NCBI RefSeq assembly: GCF_004022565.1
Contig: NZ_CP022987.1
Coordinates: forward strand, 1,612,001 to 1,676,000
DNA length: 64,000 bases
DNA from: Pollutimonas thiosulfatoxidans
GTDB taxonomy: Bacteria; Pseudomonadota; Gammaproteobacteria; Burkholderiales; Burkholderiaceae_B
Direction: 5' to 3'
Both the position numbers and the translations under genes were made by a program. Shown here piece after piece: positions 42,863 to 51,061 of this stretch. Positions within the stretch are counted from its first letter, which is position 1; the number at the start of each line of letters is the position of its first letter. The notes beneath the pieces were generated by a model, which ran no database searches, had not been told where the DNA came from, and was given only the letters and a program-made list of their open reading frames with translations.

Positions 42863-44017
42863 ATGACCGATATCGGTCGGGAAGCGCATTTTGCGCCGGC
42901 ACAAAGCCAGCTTTCAGTCAGCAGCTATTTTGACCCAGACGTTTTTGCCCAAGAGCAGGAACGCATTTTCAAGAATTCCGCAATTTACATCGGCCACGAA
43001 AAGCTCGTCCCCGAAGTGGGCGACTGGCGCACCCTGGCACAAGAGCATGCCGGGCGTGTGCTGGTGCGCAATGCCGGCGGCGTCGAACTGATCTCCAACG
43101 TTTGCCGACACCGGCAGGCCATCATGCTGGGCGGACGGACAGGTCAAGTCACCGACCCGGGCAGCGCCCACGGCAATCTGCAAGACACGGGCGGCAACAT
43201 CGTGTGCCCGCTGCACCGCTGGACCTACAGCAAGCAAGGCAAATTGCTGGGTGCACCGCAGTTTCCCCAGACACCTTGCATGGACCTGGCGCGCTACACC
43301 TTGAAAAACTGCCATGGTTTGTTGTTCGAGGGACCACGCGACCCAGCCGCCGACATGGCTGCGCTGTTCCAACGGCCGGAGTTCGATTTCAGCGACTACG
43401 TTCTCGACCACGTCGAAGTGCATCAATGCCACTACAACTGGAAAACCTTCATTGAAGTCTATCTGGAGGACTACCACGTCGGGCCGTTCCACCCCGGCCT
43501 GGGTAAATTTGTTACCTGCGACGACCTGGAATGGGAATTGGCCGACTGGTACAGCTCTCAGCGGGTCGGGATCAACCAGTCCCTGAACCAGCCCGGCACG
43601 GAGGTCTATCGCCAGTGGCACGATCGCCTGCTGGATTACCGTGGCGGCGACGAGCCCGACTTTGGCGCTGTGTGGGTAACTTATTTTCCGACCCACATGA
43701 TAGAGCTCTACCCTCACGTGCTGGTGCTGTCGACGGTTCACCCGGTCAGCCCACAGGAAACCCTCAATATTGTGGAATTCTATTATCCGGAAGACATCGC
43801 AGCGTTCGAGCGCGAATTCGTCCTGGCACAACGCGCCGCCTATATGGAAACCGCCATTGAAGATGACGAGATAGCCGAACGCATGGATGCCGGACGCCTC
43901 GCGCTGATGCGCCGTGGCGTCAACGAGGCCGGGCCTTACCAGTCGCCCATGGAAGACGGCATGCAGCACTTCCACGAGTGGTACCGTCTCATGATGGAAG
44001 ACGCCTCAGGCCTCTGA
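42863..44017 (+). CDS. Rieske non-haem iron oxygenase, alpha-subunit type
   Basis: A protein of 384 residues starting MTDIGREAHFAPAQSQLSVS, with GGGGGGAA before the ATG. The Rieske [2Fe-2S] ligands are in NVCRHRQAIML and NIVCPLHRWTYS. The catalytic iron site is VYLEDYHVGPFH, with two histidines; the third acidic ligand normally lies further downstream. The spacing between CxH and CxxH is 31 residues, about twice the usual 16-17. Such enzymes hydroxylate or demethylate aromatic or quaternary-amine substrates with a separate reductase. No reductase gene is nearby and the substrate is unknown. Its end overlaps the convergent sulfurtransferase by 12 bases. Confidence 0.88.
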   Translation: MTDIGREAHFAPAQSQLSVSSYFDPDVFAQEQERIFKNSAIYIGHEKLVPEVGDWRTLAQEHAGRVLVRNAGGVELISNVCRHRQAIMLGGRTGQVTDPGSAHGNLQDTGGNIVCPLHRWTYSKQGKLLGAPQFPQTPCMDLARYTLKNCHGLLFEGPRDPAADMAALFQRPEFDFSDYVLDHVEVHQCHYNWKTFIEVYLEDYHVGPFHPGLGKFVTCDDLEWELADWYSSQRVGINQSLNQPGTEVYRQWHDRLLDYRGGDEPDFGAVWVTYFPTHMIELYPHVLVLSTVHPVSPQETLNIVEFYYPEDIAAFEREFVLAQRAAYMETAIEDDEIAERMDAGRLALMRRGVNEAGPYQSPMEDGMQHFHEWYRLMMEDASGL

Positions 44018-44875
44018 TCGGGCCACCGGCCGAGCGGGATCGCTGCACCACTCGCTCCAGGAACCCGGATACACGGCAGAGCCTGGCAACCCGGCCAGTT
44101 CCATGGCAAAAAGGTTATGGCAGGCGCTTATGCCCGAGCCGCACTGGTGTACCATCTGCGCCGCATCGCGGCCCTGCAACAACGCATCGAATTCGTGGCG
44201 AAGCTCGGTGACAGGACGGAAGCGCCCGTCCGGCCCGACATTAAGGTTGCTGGGACGATTCAGTGCACCAGGGATGTGGCCGGCCACCGGATCCAGCGGC
44301 TCGGTCTCACCGCGATAGCGCTCCGCTGAGCGCGCATCCAACAAGGTGAATGCGGGCGCATCCAGATTGGCCAGCACCGCCTGCACGTCGACCGTCTTCA
44401 TGCCAGGCGCTGCAGGCAAACCGAGATCCTGGACCGCTTGCGCCTCGGTAAGTCGGGGGCTGTTGGAGCCGGTCTCGACCGCGCCACCAGCGGCCACCCA
44501 CGCAGGCCAGCCTCCGTTCAGCACAACGACCTTGTCGTGGCCCAGCCAGCGCAGCATCCACCAGACATGGGAGGCAAACATGCTGTTGCCGCCGTCGTAG
44601 ACCAACACCCGCGACTGCCGCGTCAAGCCCTGCGTACGCATGAACGCGGCGAACTCCTGGCGCTCGGGCAAGGGGTGACGCCCGTTGCGACCGGTTTTGG
44701 CAGCCGACAACTGCTGTTCATGATCGAGAAACAAGGCACCAGGAATATGCCCCTGTTCGTAGGCATGGCGGCCAGCGGCAGGATCGGCAAGATCGTGGCG
44801 CACGTCGAACACCAGCCATTCGCGCGAGGGAAGTTTATCGCGCAGGGCAGAAGCCTCTATCAATAAATCAAGCAC
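44006..44875 (-). CDS. sseA: 3-mercaptopyruvate/thiosulfate sulfurtransferase
   Basis: A protein of 289 residues with two rhodanese domains. The catalytic cysteine is about C245 in HQCGSGISACHN; the CGSG loop is the type seen in mercaptopyruvate sulfurtransferases. The likely start is a GTG at 44875, with AGGAGA six bases upstream; there is no ATG at the right place, and the open frame beyond it lies inside the EamA gene. The start overlaps the EamA stop by eight bases. It transfers sulfur from mercaptopyruvate to thiophilic acceptors. Confidence 0.87.
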   Translation of the reverse strand: MLDLLIEASALRDKLPSREWLVFDVRHDLADPAAGRHAYEQGHIPGALFLDHEQQLSAAKTGRNGRHPLPERQEFAAFMRTQGLTRQSRVLVYDGGNSMFASHVWWMLRWLGHDKVVVLNGGWPAWVAAGGAVETGSNSPRLTEAQAVQDLGLPAAPGMKTVDVQAVLANLDAPAFTLLDARSAERYRGETEPLDPVAGHIPGALNRPSNLNVGPDGRFRPVTELRHEFDALLQGRDAAQMVHQCGSGISACHNLFAMELAGLPGSAVYPGSWSEWCSDPARPVARSEA

Positions 44876-45785
44876 TACCGGTCTCCTGTGTTGCTGTAGG
44901 TGGAGCGGCCGGAGCGGGGCTGGCTTGCCCACGCATGACCCGGTCTTCGCTATAAGTGCGCCAGATGGACAGTAGCCCGGAAGCAATGATCAGCGCCATC
45001 CCTGCCCATGCCAGGATATCGGGCGCGTCGTCCCAAAAGGCAATGCCCAACATGGCTGCGAAGATAATAGTTGTATATTGCAAGGCCGCCGTCAATAGCG
45101 CGGAACCCAAACCGAAGGCCCGCGTCATTGCCAACTGCCCGACCAGGCCGAACAGGCCGACTCCAGTAAGGGCCAGCCATGCCGCAATACCGATGTCGCG
45201 CCAGCCGTACACGGCGATGCCGACCACGCCGGACAAGCAGGCAAAGCAAGAGAAAATGAAAACAGTGCGCCACTCGGGTTCGCCGATACGGCCCAACTTT
45301 CGGATCTGCATCATGGCGACAGCAGACATGGCGCCGGCGCACAGCCCCAAGGTAGCGGCAAAAAAATGGTCGTGCCCGATGCTGGGGCGCAGGACAGCGA
45401 CCACGCCGATAAAGCCCAGCATCACGGCGACGATGCGCACGGGATCACGCTGCGTGCCGCCCCACCCGAGCATCCATCCAGCGATGAACAGCGGCGCGGT
45501 GTAGTTCAGGCTGATAGCCGTCGACAGGGGCAGGTGCGCAATGGCATAGAACCCCAGCCACATCGAGGCGATGCCCGTCAGGTTGCGCCAGATATGCAGT
45601 GTCCAACTGGAGGGCCTGAGGCTTCTATGCGTGGCCTGCGTCCAGAAGAAAAGCAAGATGACAGAGGGCAGACCGCGAAACAGGACGACGTGGGGTAGGG
45701 TCGCGCCATAATCTGAAGCGACTTTGATGCACGCCCCCATCGCAGCAAACATCAAACTCGCCAGCAACATCCACAGAGACTGCAT
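44868..45785 (-). CDS. EamA/DMT-family transporter
   Basis: A membrane protein of 305 residues with ten predicted helices in two five-helix halves, the usual EamA pattern. The first half has SLMFAAMGACIKVASDYG and the second TLGLCAGAMSAVAMMQIRKLG. Members export amino acids, nucleobases or other metabolites. The substrate cannot be read from sequence. Its end overlaps the start of the sulfurtransferase gene, so the pair is probably co-expressed. The start (45785) faces htpX across 149 bases of AT-rich sequence that should hold promoters for both. Confidence 0.88.
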   Translation of the reverse strand: MQSLWMLLASLMFAAMGACIKVASDYGATLPHVVLFRGLPSVILLFFWTQATHRSLRPSSWTLHIWRNLTGIASMWLGFYAIAHLPLSTAISLNYTAPLFIAGWMLGWGGTQRDPVRIVAVMLGFIGVVAVLRPSIGHDHFFAATLGLCAGAMSAVAMMQIRKLGRIGEPEWRTVFIFSCFACLSGVVGIAVYGWRDIGIAAWLALTGVGLFGLVGQLAMTRAFGLGSALLTAALQYTTIIFAAMLGIAFWDDAPDILAWAGMALIIASGLLSIWRTYSEDRVMRGQASPAPAAPPTATQETGSA

Positions 45786-45934
45786 GCACTCAACCGAAAT
45801 TCAGATTAGACGCCAAGCCGTTACTATACTCTGATGGATGGAAAGAAATATGGCTGGCGGCCGCTTTAAATTGCGGAACCTGCCACCATATTCCAAGTCA
45901 TAATCCTGCTCGCGACTTTCTGAATATAAAAAAC

Positions 45935-46816
45935 ATGAAACGAATTTTTCTCTTCCTCTTGACCAACATTGCCGTCATGCTGGTGCTCAGCGCCACCATG
46001 AGTATCCTGGGCGTCGGCCGCTACCTGACCGCCAACGGCCTGGACCTGACCCAACTGCTGATTTTTGCCGCTCTGATCGGCTTCACCGGAGCGATCTTTT
46101 CGCTGCTGATCAGCAAATGGATGGCCAAAAGGTCGACCGGTGCCCGCGTGATCGACCCGCAGGCCCCGGCCACGGCACAAGAGGCCTGGTTGGTCGACAC
46201 GGTCCACCAACTTGCTGATCGTGCCGGCATCGGCAGGCCGGAAGTCGCCATCTACGACGGCGCACCCAACGCCTTTGCCACCGGCGCGTTCAAGAACGAT
46301 TCCCTGGTGGCCGTATCCACGGGCTTGTTGTCCAGCATGTCCGAAGAAGAAGTGGCGGGCGTACTGGCCCATGAGGTTGCCCACATCGCCAATGGCGACA
46401 TGATCACCCTCACCCTGATCCAGGGCGTGGTCAACACCTTCGTTATTTTTCTTGCCCGTGTCGTGGGCTACTTTGTGGATCGGGTCGTCCTGAAAAATGA
46501 CCGCGGCGTTGGCCTGGGCTATTACGCGACCGTCATCGCCTGCGAGATTGCGTTCGGGATACTCGCTTCAATTATCGTGGCGTGGTTCTCGCGCCAGCGC
46601 GAATACCGCGCTGATGCCGGCTCGGCCCGGTTGCTGGGCTCGCGCGAACCCATGATACGGGCGCTGGCCCGTCTGGGTGGTGTCGAAGCAGGCGAACTGC
46701 CCAAGGCATTCCAGGCGTCCGGTATCTCCGGCGGCGGCGCCATCAGCGCCATCTTTGCTTCGCACCCGCCCATAGCGGCACGCATACACGCATTGCAAAC
46801 CGCCCCGACCTTGTAA
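45935..46816 (+). CDS. htpX: Heat-shock membrane protease HtpX
   Basis: A protein of 293 residues with two N-terminal membrane helices (about residues 4-27 and 37-60), two further hydrophobic stretches near 158-178 and 190-210, and the zinc-protease motif HEVAH at residues 146-150. The likely third zinc ligand is the glutamate in REYRADAGSARLLG. HtpX degrades misfolded inner-membrane proteins together with FtsH. Expression in related bacteria is under envelope stress control; no such site could be recognised here. Confidence 0.96.
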   Translation: MKRIFLFLLTNIAVMLVLSATMSILGVGRYLTANGLDLTQLLIFAALIGFTGAIFSLLISKWMAKRSTGARVIDPQAPATAQEAWLVDTVHQLADRAGIGRPEVAIYDGAPNAFATGAFKNDSLVAVSTGLLSSMSEEEVAGVLAHEVAHIANGDMITLTLIQGVVNTFVIFLARVVGYFVDRVVLKNDRGVGLGYYATVIACEIAFGILASIIVAWFSRQREYRADAGSARLLGSREPMIRALARLGGVEAGELPKAFQASGISGGGAISAIFASHPPIAARIHALQTAPTL

Positions 46817-46824
46817 CCGTGGGT

Positions 46825-47613
46825 TCAGACCAGATACTGGTCGAACCAGGCCAGGCACTTGGCCCAGGCGTCTTGCGCATCCTGCGCAACATAACTGGGC
46901 CGATAGTCGGCATAGAAAGCATGGCCTGACTTGGGATAGACGACAAGCCTGGACTGCTGGGCTATCGGTCCGCCCTCTGCCAACGCGGCCTCCATGCGGC
47001 GCACATCCTCAAGCGGGATGCTGCTGTCCTTCCCGCCATACAGTCCAAGCACGGGCGCACGCAATTGCGCGGCCACGTCCACAGGATGACGTGATTGCAG
47101 CGGACCATGGCCGGTGGCAAGCTTGCCGTACCACGCAACCCCTGCCTTGCAGCGGTCGCTGTGCGCGGCGTACATCCATGTCAGGCGGCCGCCCCAACAA
47201 AATCCGGTCACGCCCAGCCGTGTAATATCGCCACCCTGCGTTGCGGCCCAGTCTGCGCTGGCGTCCAGGTCGGCCAACACTTGTTCATCGGGCACTTTGG
47301 CAACGATGTCGCGTATGAGCGCAGCAGTGTCGGTGTACTGGCCGGCATCGCCCTGACGCTGATACAGCTCTACGGCGACGGCCAGGTATCCCGCCTGGGC
47401 GTAGCGGCGGCAGACGTCCCGGATATGTTCGTGCAGGCCGAAGATTTCCTGTATGACCAACACCACTGGTGGCGCTGGCACGTCGGCAGGCGCCGCATAA
47501 TACGCGGGTATCGTGCCGTCGAAAGTAGGCATTTGCACCTGCCCTTCGCGCAAGCCACTCGTGTCGGTATGGATGGTACTTGCAGCCAGCCCGGTAATGC
47601 GAGAAAAAGACAT
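46825..47613 (-). CDS. Dienelactone hydrolase family protein
   Basis: A protein of 262 residues with an alpha/beta-hydrolase fold. The nucleophile is C139 in TGFCWGG and the histidine is in YPKSGHAF; the acid is likely the aspartate in GGKDSSIP. A glutamate in IQEIFGLHEHI matches the conserved dienelactone hydrolase residue. The classical role is opening dienelactone in aromatic degradation, but many homologues outside such operons have unknown substrates. No aromatic-degradation genes are near. It converges on htpX with a gap of eight bases. Confidence 0.88.
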   Translation of the reverse strand: MSFSRITGLAASTIHTDTSGLREGQVQMPTFDGTIPAYYAAPADVPAPPVVLVIQEIFGLHEHIRDVCRRYAQAGYLAVAVELYQRQGDAGQYTDTAALIRDIVAKVPDEQVLADLDASADWAATQGGDITRLGVTGFCWGGRLTWMYAAHSDRCKAGVAWYGKLATGHGPLQSRHPVDVAAQLRAPVLGLYGGKDSSIPLEDVRRMEAALAEGGPIAQQSRLVVYPKSGHAFYADYRPSYVAQDAQDAWAKCLAWFDQYLV

Positions 47614-47654
47614 ATCGGCTCCTTGGTGGGTTCAATAAGCTTGCCAGCGGGCAA

Positions 47655-50372
47655 TCAGTGAGCCTGCTCCCAGTTGGGGCCCTGGCCCACTTCGGCAACC
47701 AGCGGTACGACCAGCTTGGCCACATTGCACATCAGGTCGGGCAAGCGGCTGGCGACCAGGTCTACTTCCTGCATTGGGACGTCGAGCACCAGTTCGTCAT
47801 GTACCTGCATGACAAGCAGCGTCTGCAGCTTCTCGGCGTGTATCCAGTCCTGTACCGCCACCATGGCCATCTTGATCAGGTCGGCTGCCGTACCTTGCAT
47901 GGGTGCGTTAATGGCGGCACGTTCGGCGGCGGCCTGGCGTGGACCTTTGGCGCCGCGCAGTTCGGGCAGCCAAAGGCGTCGTCCGAACACGGTCTCGACA
48001 TAGCCCAGTTCGCGTGCCATGCGCTTGGTCTGCTCCATATACGCCGCTACCCCCGGATAGCGCGTGAAGTATCGATCGATATAAGCCCTGGCCGCGTCCC
48101 GCGTGATGCCCAGGTTGGAAGCCAGGCCGAACTCGCCCATGCCGTAAATCAAGCCGAAATTGATCGCCTTGGCGGCGCGTCGCTGTTCGGAAGATACGTC
48201 TCCTGGTGCAACCCCGAATACTTCGGCTGCGGTTGCCCTATGTATGTCGTCGCCCTGCTCAAAAGCGCGGCACAGGTTCTCGTCATCGGAAACGTGGGCC
48301 ATCACACGCAGTTCTATCTGAGAATAGTCGGCCGAGACCACCTTGCCCAAAGAGGACACAAAGGCCGCCCGAACACGTCGCCCTTCCGCCGTGCGCACGG
48401 GTATGTTCTGCAGGTTGGGATCGGACGAGGCCAGCCTGCCGGTTATGACCGCCGCCTGTGCATAGCGCGTATGCACGCGTCCCGTACTGGGGTTGATCAT
48501 CCGGGGAAGCTTGTCGGTGTAGGTCGACTTGAGCTTGGCCATGCCGCGGTATTCCAGCAATAGCGCCGGCAAGGGATAGTCGCGCGCCAGCTTGGTCAGC
48601 ACGTCTTCGTCGGTCGATGGCGCGCCACTGGCTGTCTTGCGAACCACGGGCAATTCCATGCGCTGAAAAAGGACCTCGCCCAGCTGCTTGGGCGAATTCA
48701 AGTTGAAGGGCTGGCCTGCCAGCGCATAAGCCTGCTCTTCCAGTGCCAGCAGTTGCTGGCCCAATTCGTGGCTTTGCCTGGCCAACAAGGCGGCATCGAT
48801 GGCCACGCCATTGCGTTCTATGGTCGTCAATACAGCCGACACCTTGACCTCAAGCTGATAGATGGCGTCCAGGCCGGGGTCGGTCGCGACCTTGGGGCGC
48901 AGGGTCTGGTGCAGTTGCAAGGTGAAGTCTGCATCCTCGCATGCGTAGAAAGAGGCCGTCTGCACATCGACTTCGTCAAAGCAGATCTGTTTGGCGCCCT
49001 TGCCGCAAAGATCCTCGTACGTCGTGCCGGTACGGCCGAGCCAGCGCTCGGCCAGCTCTTGCATATTGACGCGCCGGTGCGATTCGAGCACATAGGCCTG
49101 CAACATCGTGTCTTCAGTGATGCCGGCCAGCGCCACGCCTTCATTCAACAATACATGCGCGTCGTACTTGGCGTTGTGCAGCAGTTTGGCCGCGCCGGCG
49201 TTCTCGAGCCAGGGGCGCAGGGTATCGAGCACCTGTTGTTTGGGAAGCTGCTCGACCCGATCGGGGCCACGATGGCCCACGGGAATATAGCAGGCCACAC
49301 CGGGTTGCACCGACAGCGACAAGCCGACCAGGCGGGCCACCATGGGATCAAGCGAGGTGGTTTCAGTGTCCAGGGCAACAAGCTCGGCCCCTTGCACCAG
49401 CGTCAACCACCGCCCGAGTGCTTCGGCATCCAGTATGGTTTCATAATCGGTAGTGGCCGGGGCGGCGGGGACCTCTTCGGGCACACGGCTGTCCTGGGCC
49501 GGCACACGCTCGCTGTCGCCGCTAAGCTCGCGCAGCCAGGTGCGAAACCCGTATTCGTCATACAACTGAATCAGGGCGTCCAGATCTTGCGCACGGGGTG
49601 TAAGGCCAGCCAGGCCTTGCGCCAGATCCGGAATTTCGCAGTCGGTCTTGACCGTCAAGAGCTGCCGCGTCATGGGAAAGTCGCCAAGCGCGGCCCGCAG
49701 GTTCTGCCCTGCCACGCCCTTGATGGCATCCGCATTCTGGACCAGGGCATCGACACTGCCGAACTCTGCCAGCCACTTGGCTGCGGTCTTGGGGCCCACC
49801 TTGGGCACCCCGGGAATATTGTCCACCGAATCGCCGGTCAACATTAAAAAGTCTACAATCTGTGCTGGGGACACACCAAATTTTTTCATGACGCCCGCGA
49901 TATCCTGGCGTTCTCCACTCATGGTGTTGACCAGCTCAACATGCTCATTGACCAACTGAGCCAAGTCCTTGTCACCGGTCGATATCACCGTCCGCACGTC
50001 CTCTAGCGTGGCGCGACACGCCAATGTACCGATAATGTCGTCCGCCTCTACGCCCGGCACCGCCAATACAGGCCATCCCAGGGCAGTAACCGCCCTGTGT
50101 ATGGGCTCGATTTGTGCTGAGAGTTCGTCGGGCATCGACGGTCGGTTGCCCTTGTACAGAGGGTAGATATCGTCGCGAAAAGTCTTTCCACGAGCATCGA
50201 AAACGCAGGCGGCGTAGTCCGCCTTGTAATCAACCAGCAGTCTCCTTAACATGGAGATGACCCCATAGAGCGCGCCGGTGGGCTCTCCCTTGGCGTTTCT
50301 CAGGTCGGGCATCGCATGATAAGCCCGATACAGGTAGCTGGAACCATCAACAAGCAACAAGGTTTTTTTCAT
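47655..50372 (-). CDS. polA: DNA polymerase I
   Basis: A protein of 905 residues starting MKKTLLLVDGSSYLYRAYHA. It has the 5'-3' exonuclease domain (to about residue 290), a proofreading domain with the catalytic DxE in ALDTETTSLDP, and the polymerase domain with motif A DYSQIELRVMAHVS and motif C QVHDELVL. Both exonuclease activities appear intact. It removes RNA primers and fills gaps. The ATG overlaps, on the opposite strand, the ATG of the divergent LOG-family gene. A TTG three codons upstream is less likely. Confidence 0.97.
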   Translation of the reverse strand: MKKTLLLVDGSSYLYRAYHAMPDLRNAKGEPTGALYGVISMLRRLLVDYKADYAACVFDARGKTFRDDIYPLYKGNRPSMPDELSAQIEPIHRAVTALGWPVLAVPGVEADDIIGTLACRATLEDVRTVISTGDKDLAQLVNEHVELVNTMSGERQDIAGVMKKFGVSPAQIVDFLMLTGDSVDNIPGVPKVGPKTAAKWLAEFGSVDALVQNADAIKGVAGQNLRAALGDFPMTRQLLTVKTDCEIPDLAQGLAGLTPRAQDLDALIQLYDEYGFRTWLRELSGDSERVPAQDSRVPEEVPAAPATTDYETILDAEALGRWLTLVQGAELVALDTETTSLDPMVARLVGLSLSVQPGVACYIPVGHRGPDRVEQLPKQQVLDTLRPWLENAGAAKLLHNAKYDAHVLLNEGVALAGITEDTMLQAYVLESHRRVNMQELAERWLGRTGTTYEDLCGKGAKQICFDEVDVQTASFYACEDADFTLQLHQTLRPKVATDPGLDAIYQLEVKVSAVLTTIERNGVAIDAALLARQSHELGQQLLALEEQAYALAGQPFNLNSPKQLGEVLFQRMELPVVRKTASGAPSTDEDVLTKLARDYPLPALLLEYRGMAKLKSTYTDKLPRMINPSTGRVHTRYAQAAVITGRLASSDPNLQNIPVRTAEGRRVRAAFVSSLGKVVSADYSQIELRVMAHVSDDENLCRAFEQGDDIHRATAAEVFGVAPGDVSSEQRRAAKAINFGLIYGMGEFGLASNLGITRDAARAYIDRYFTRYPGVAAYMEQTKRMARELGYVETVFGRRLWLPELRGAKGPRQAAAERAAINAPMQGTAADLIKMAMVAVQDWIHAEKLQTLLVMQVHDELVLDVPMQEVDLVASRLPDLMCNVAKLVVPLVAEVGQGPNWEQAH

Positions 50373-51051
50373 GTCAAACAATAGAATAGTACGTTTGCCG
50401 GCAAGCGAGCAGATCCCTGCGATTATGTCAGAGATGAAGGCCGCTGCCGAAACATTGCGGGAAATCGGCTGGGGTGTCAGCGTGTTTGGCAGCGCCCGGA
50501 TCCGGCCCGACTCTCCTTATTATGCGTTAAGCGAAGGCGTGGGAGCCCGCCTGGCCAAAGCCGGCCTGCCCGTTATCGCAGGCGGGGGCCCGGGCATCAT
50601 GGAAGCTGCCAACAAGGGGGCCTTCGAAGCAGGCGGCCATAGCGTGGGGCTTAATATCAAACTGCCCCGCGAGGCCAGCAACAACCAATACCAAACCCAC
50701 AGCCTCACGTTCGACTACTTCTATTCGCGCAAAGCCACCTTCTTCATGCATAGCGCGGCCTATATCGCGCTGCCCGGTGGATTCGGCACGCTGGACGAAC
50801 TGTTCGAAGTCCTGACCCTGGTTCAGACCCGTAAGGTTCCGCCGGCTCCCATCGTGTTGATCGGCACGGAATTCTGGTCGGGGCTCATCGATTGGATCAA
50901 AAGTGAACTATTATTTAATCAACTTATCGGCCCGCACGATCTGGACCTGCTCACGATAACTGACGACCTCGACGTCGTGATGAGCAAAATAGAAACATTC
51001 TGCGCCGATTTTGCCGAAGAGCGCGAAGTAGCGCCCGCCCTCCCCCAATAA
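50371..51051 (+). CDS. LOG-family protein (TIGR00730-type Rossmann-fold)
   Basis: A protein of 226 residues starting MSNNRIVRLPASEQIP. Family motifs are IAGGGPGIMEAANKGAFEAG and LPGGFGTLDELFEVLTLVQT, matching the PGGxGTxxE active site of LOG phosphoribohydrolases, which release free cytokinin-type bases from nucleotide monophosphates. In bacteria the natural substrate is usually unclear. An internal ATG at 50425 is an alternative start. It is followed after 10 bases by gabD. Its first bases overlap the polA start on the other strand. Confidence 0.85.
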   Translation: MSNNRIVRLPASEQIPAIMSEMKAAAETLREIGWGVSVFGSARIRPDSPYYALSEGVGARLAKAGLPVIAGGGPGIMEAANKGAFEAGGHSVGLNIKLPREASNNQYQTHSLTFDYFYSRKATFFMHSAAYIALPGGFGTLDELFEVLTLVQTRKVPPAPIVLIGTEFWSGLIDWIKSELLFNQLIGPHDLDLLTITDDLDVVMSKIETFCADFAEEREVAPALPQ

Positions 51052-51061
51052 CGGATAGACC

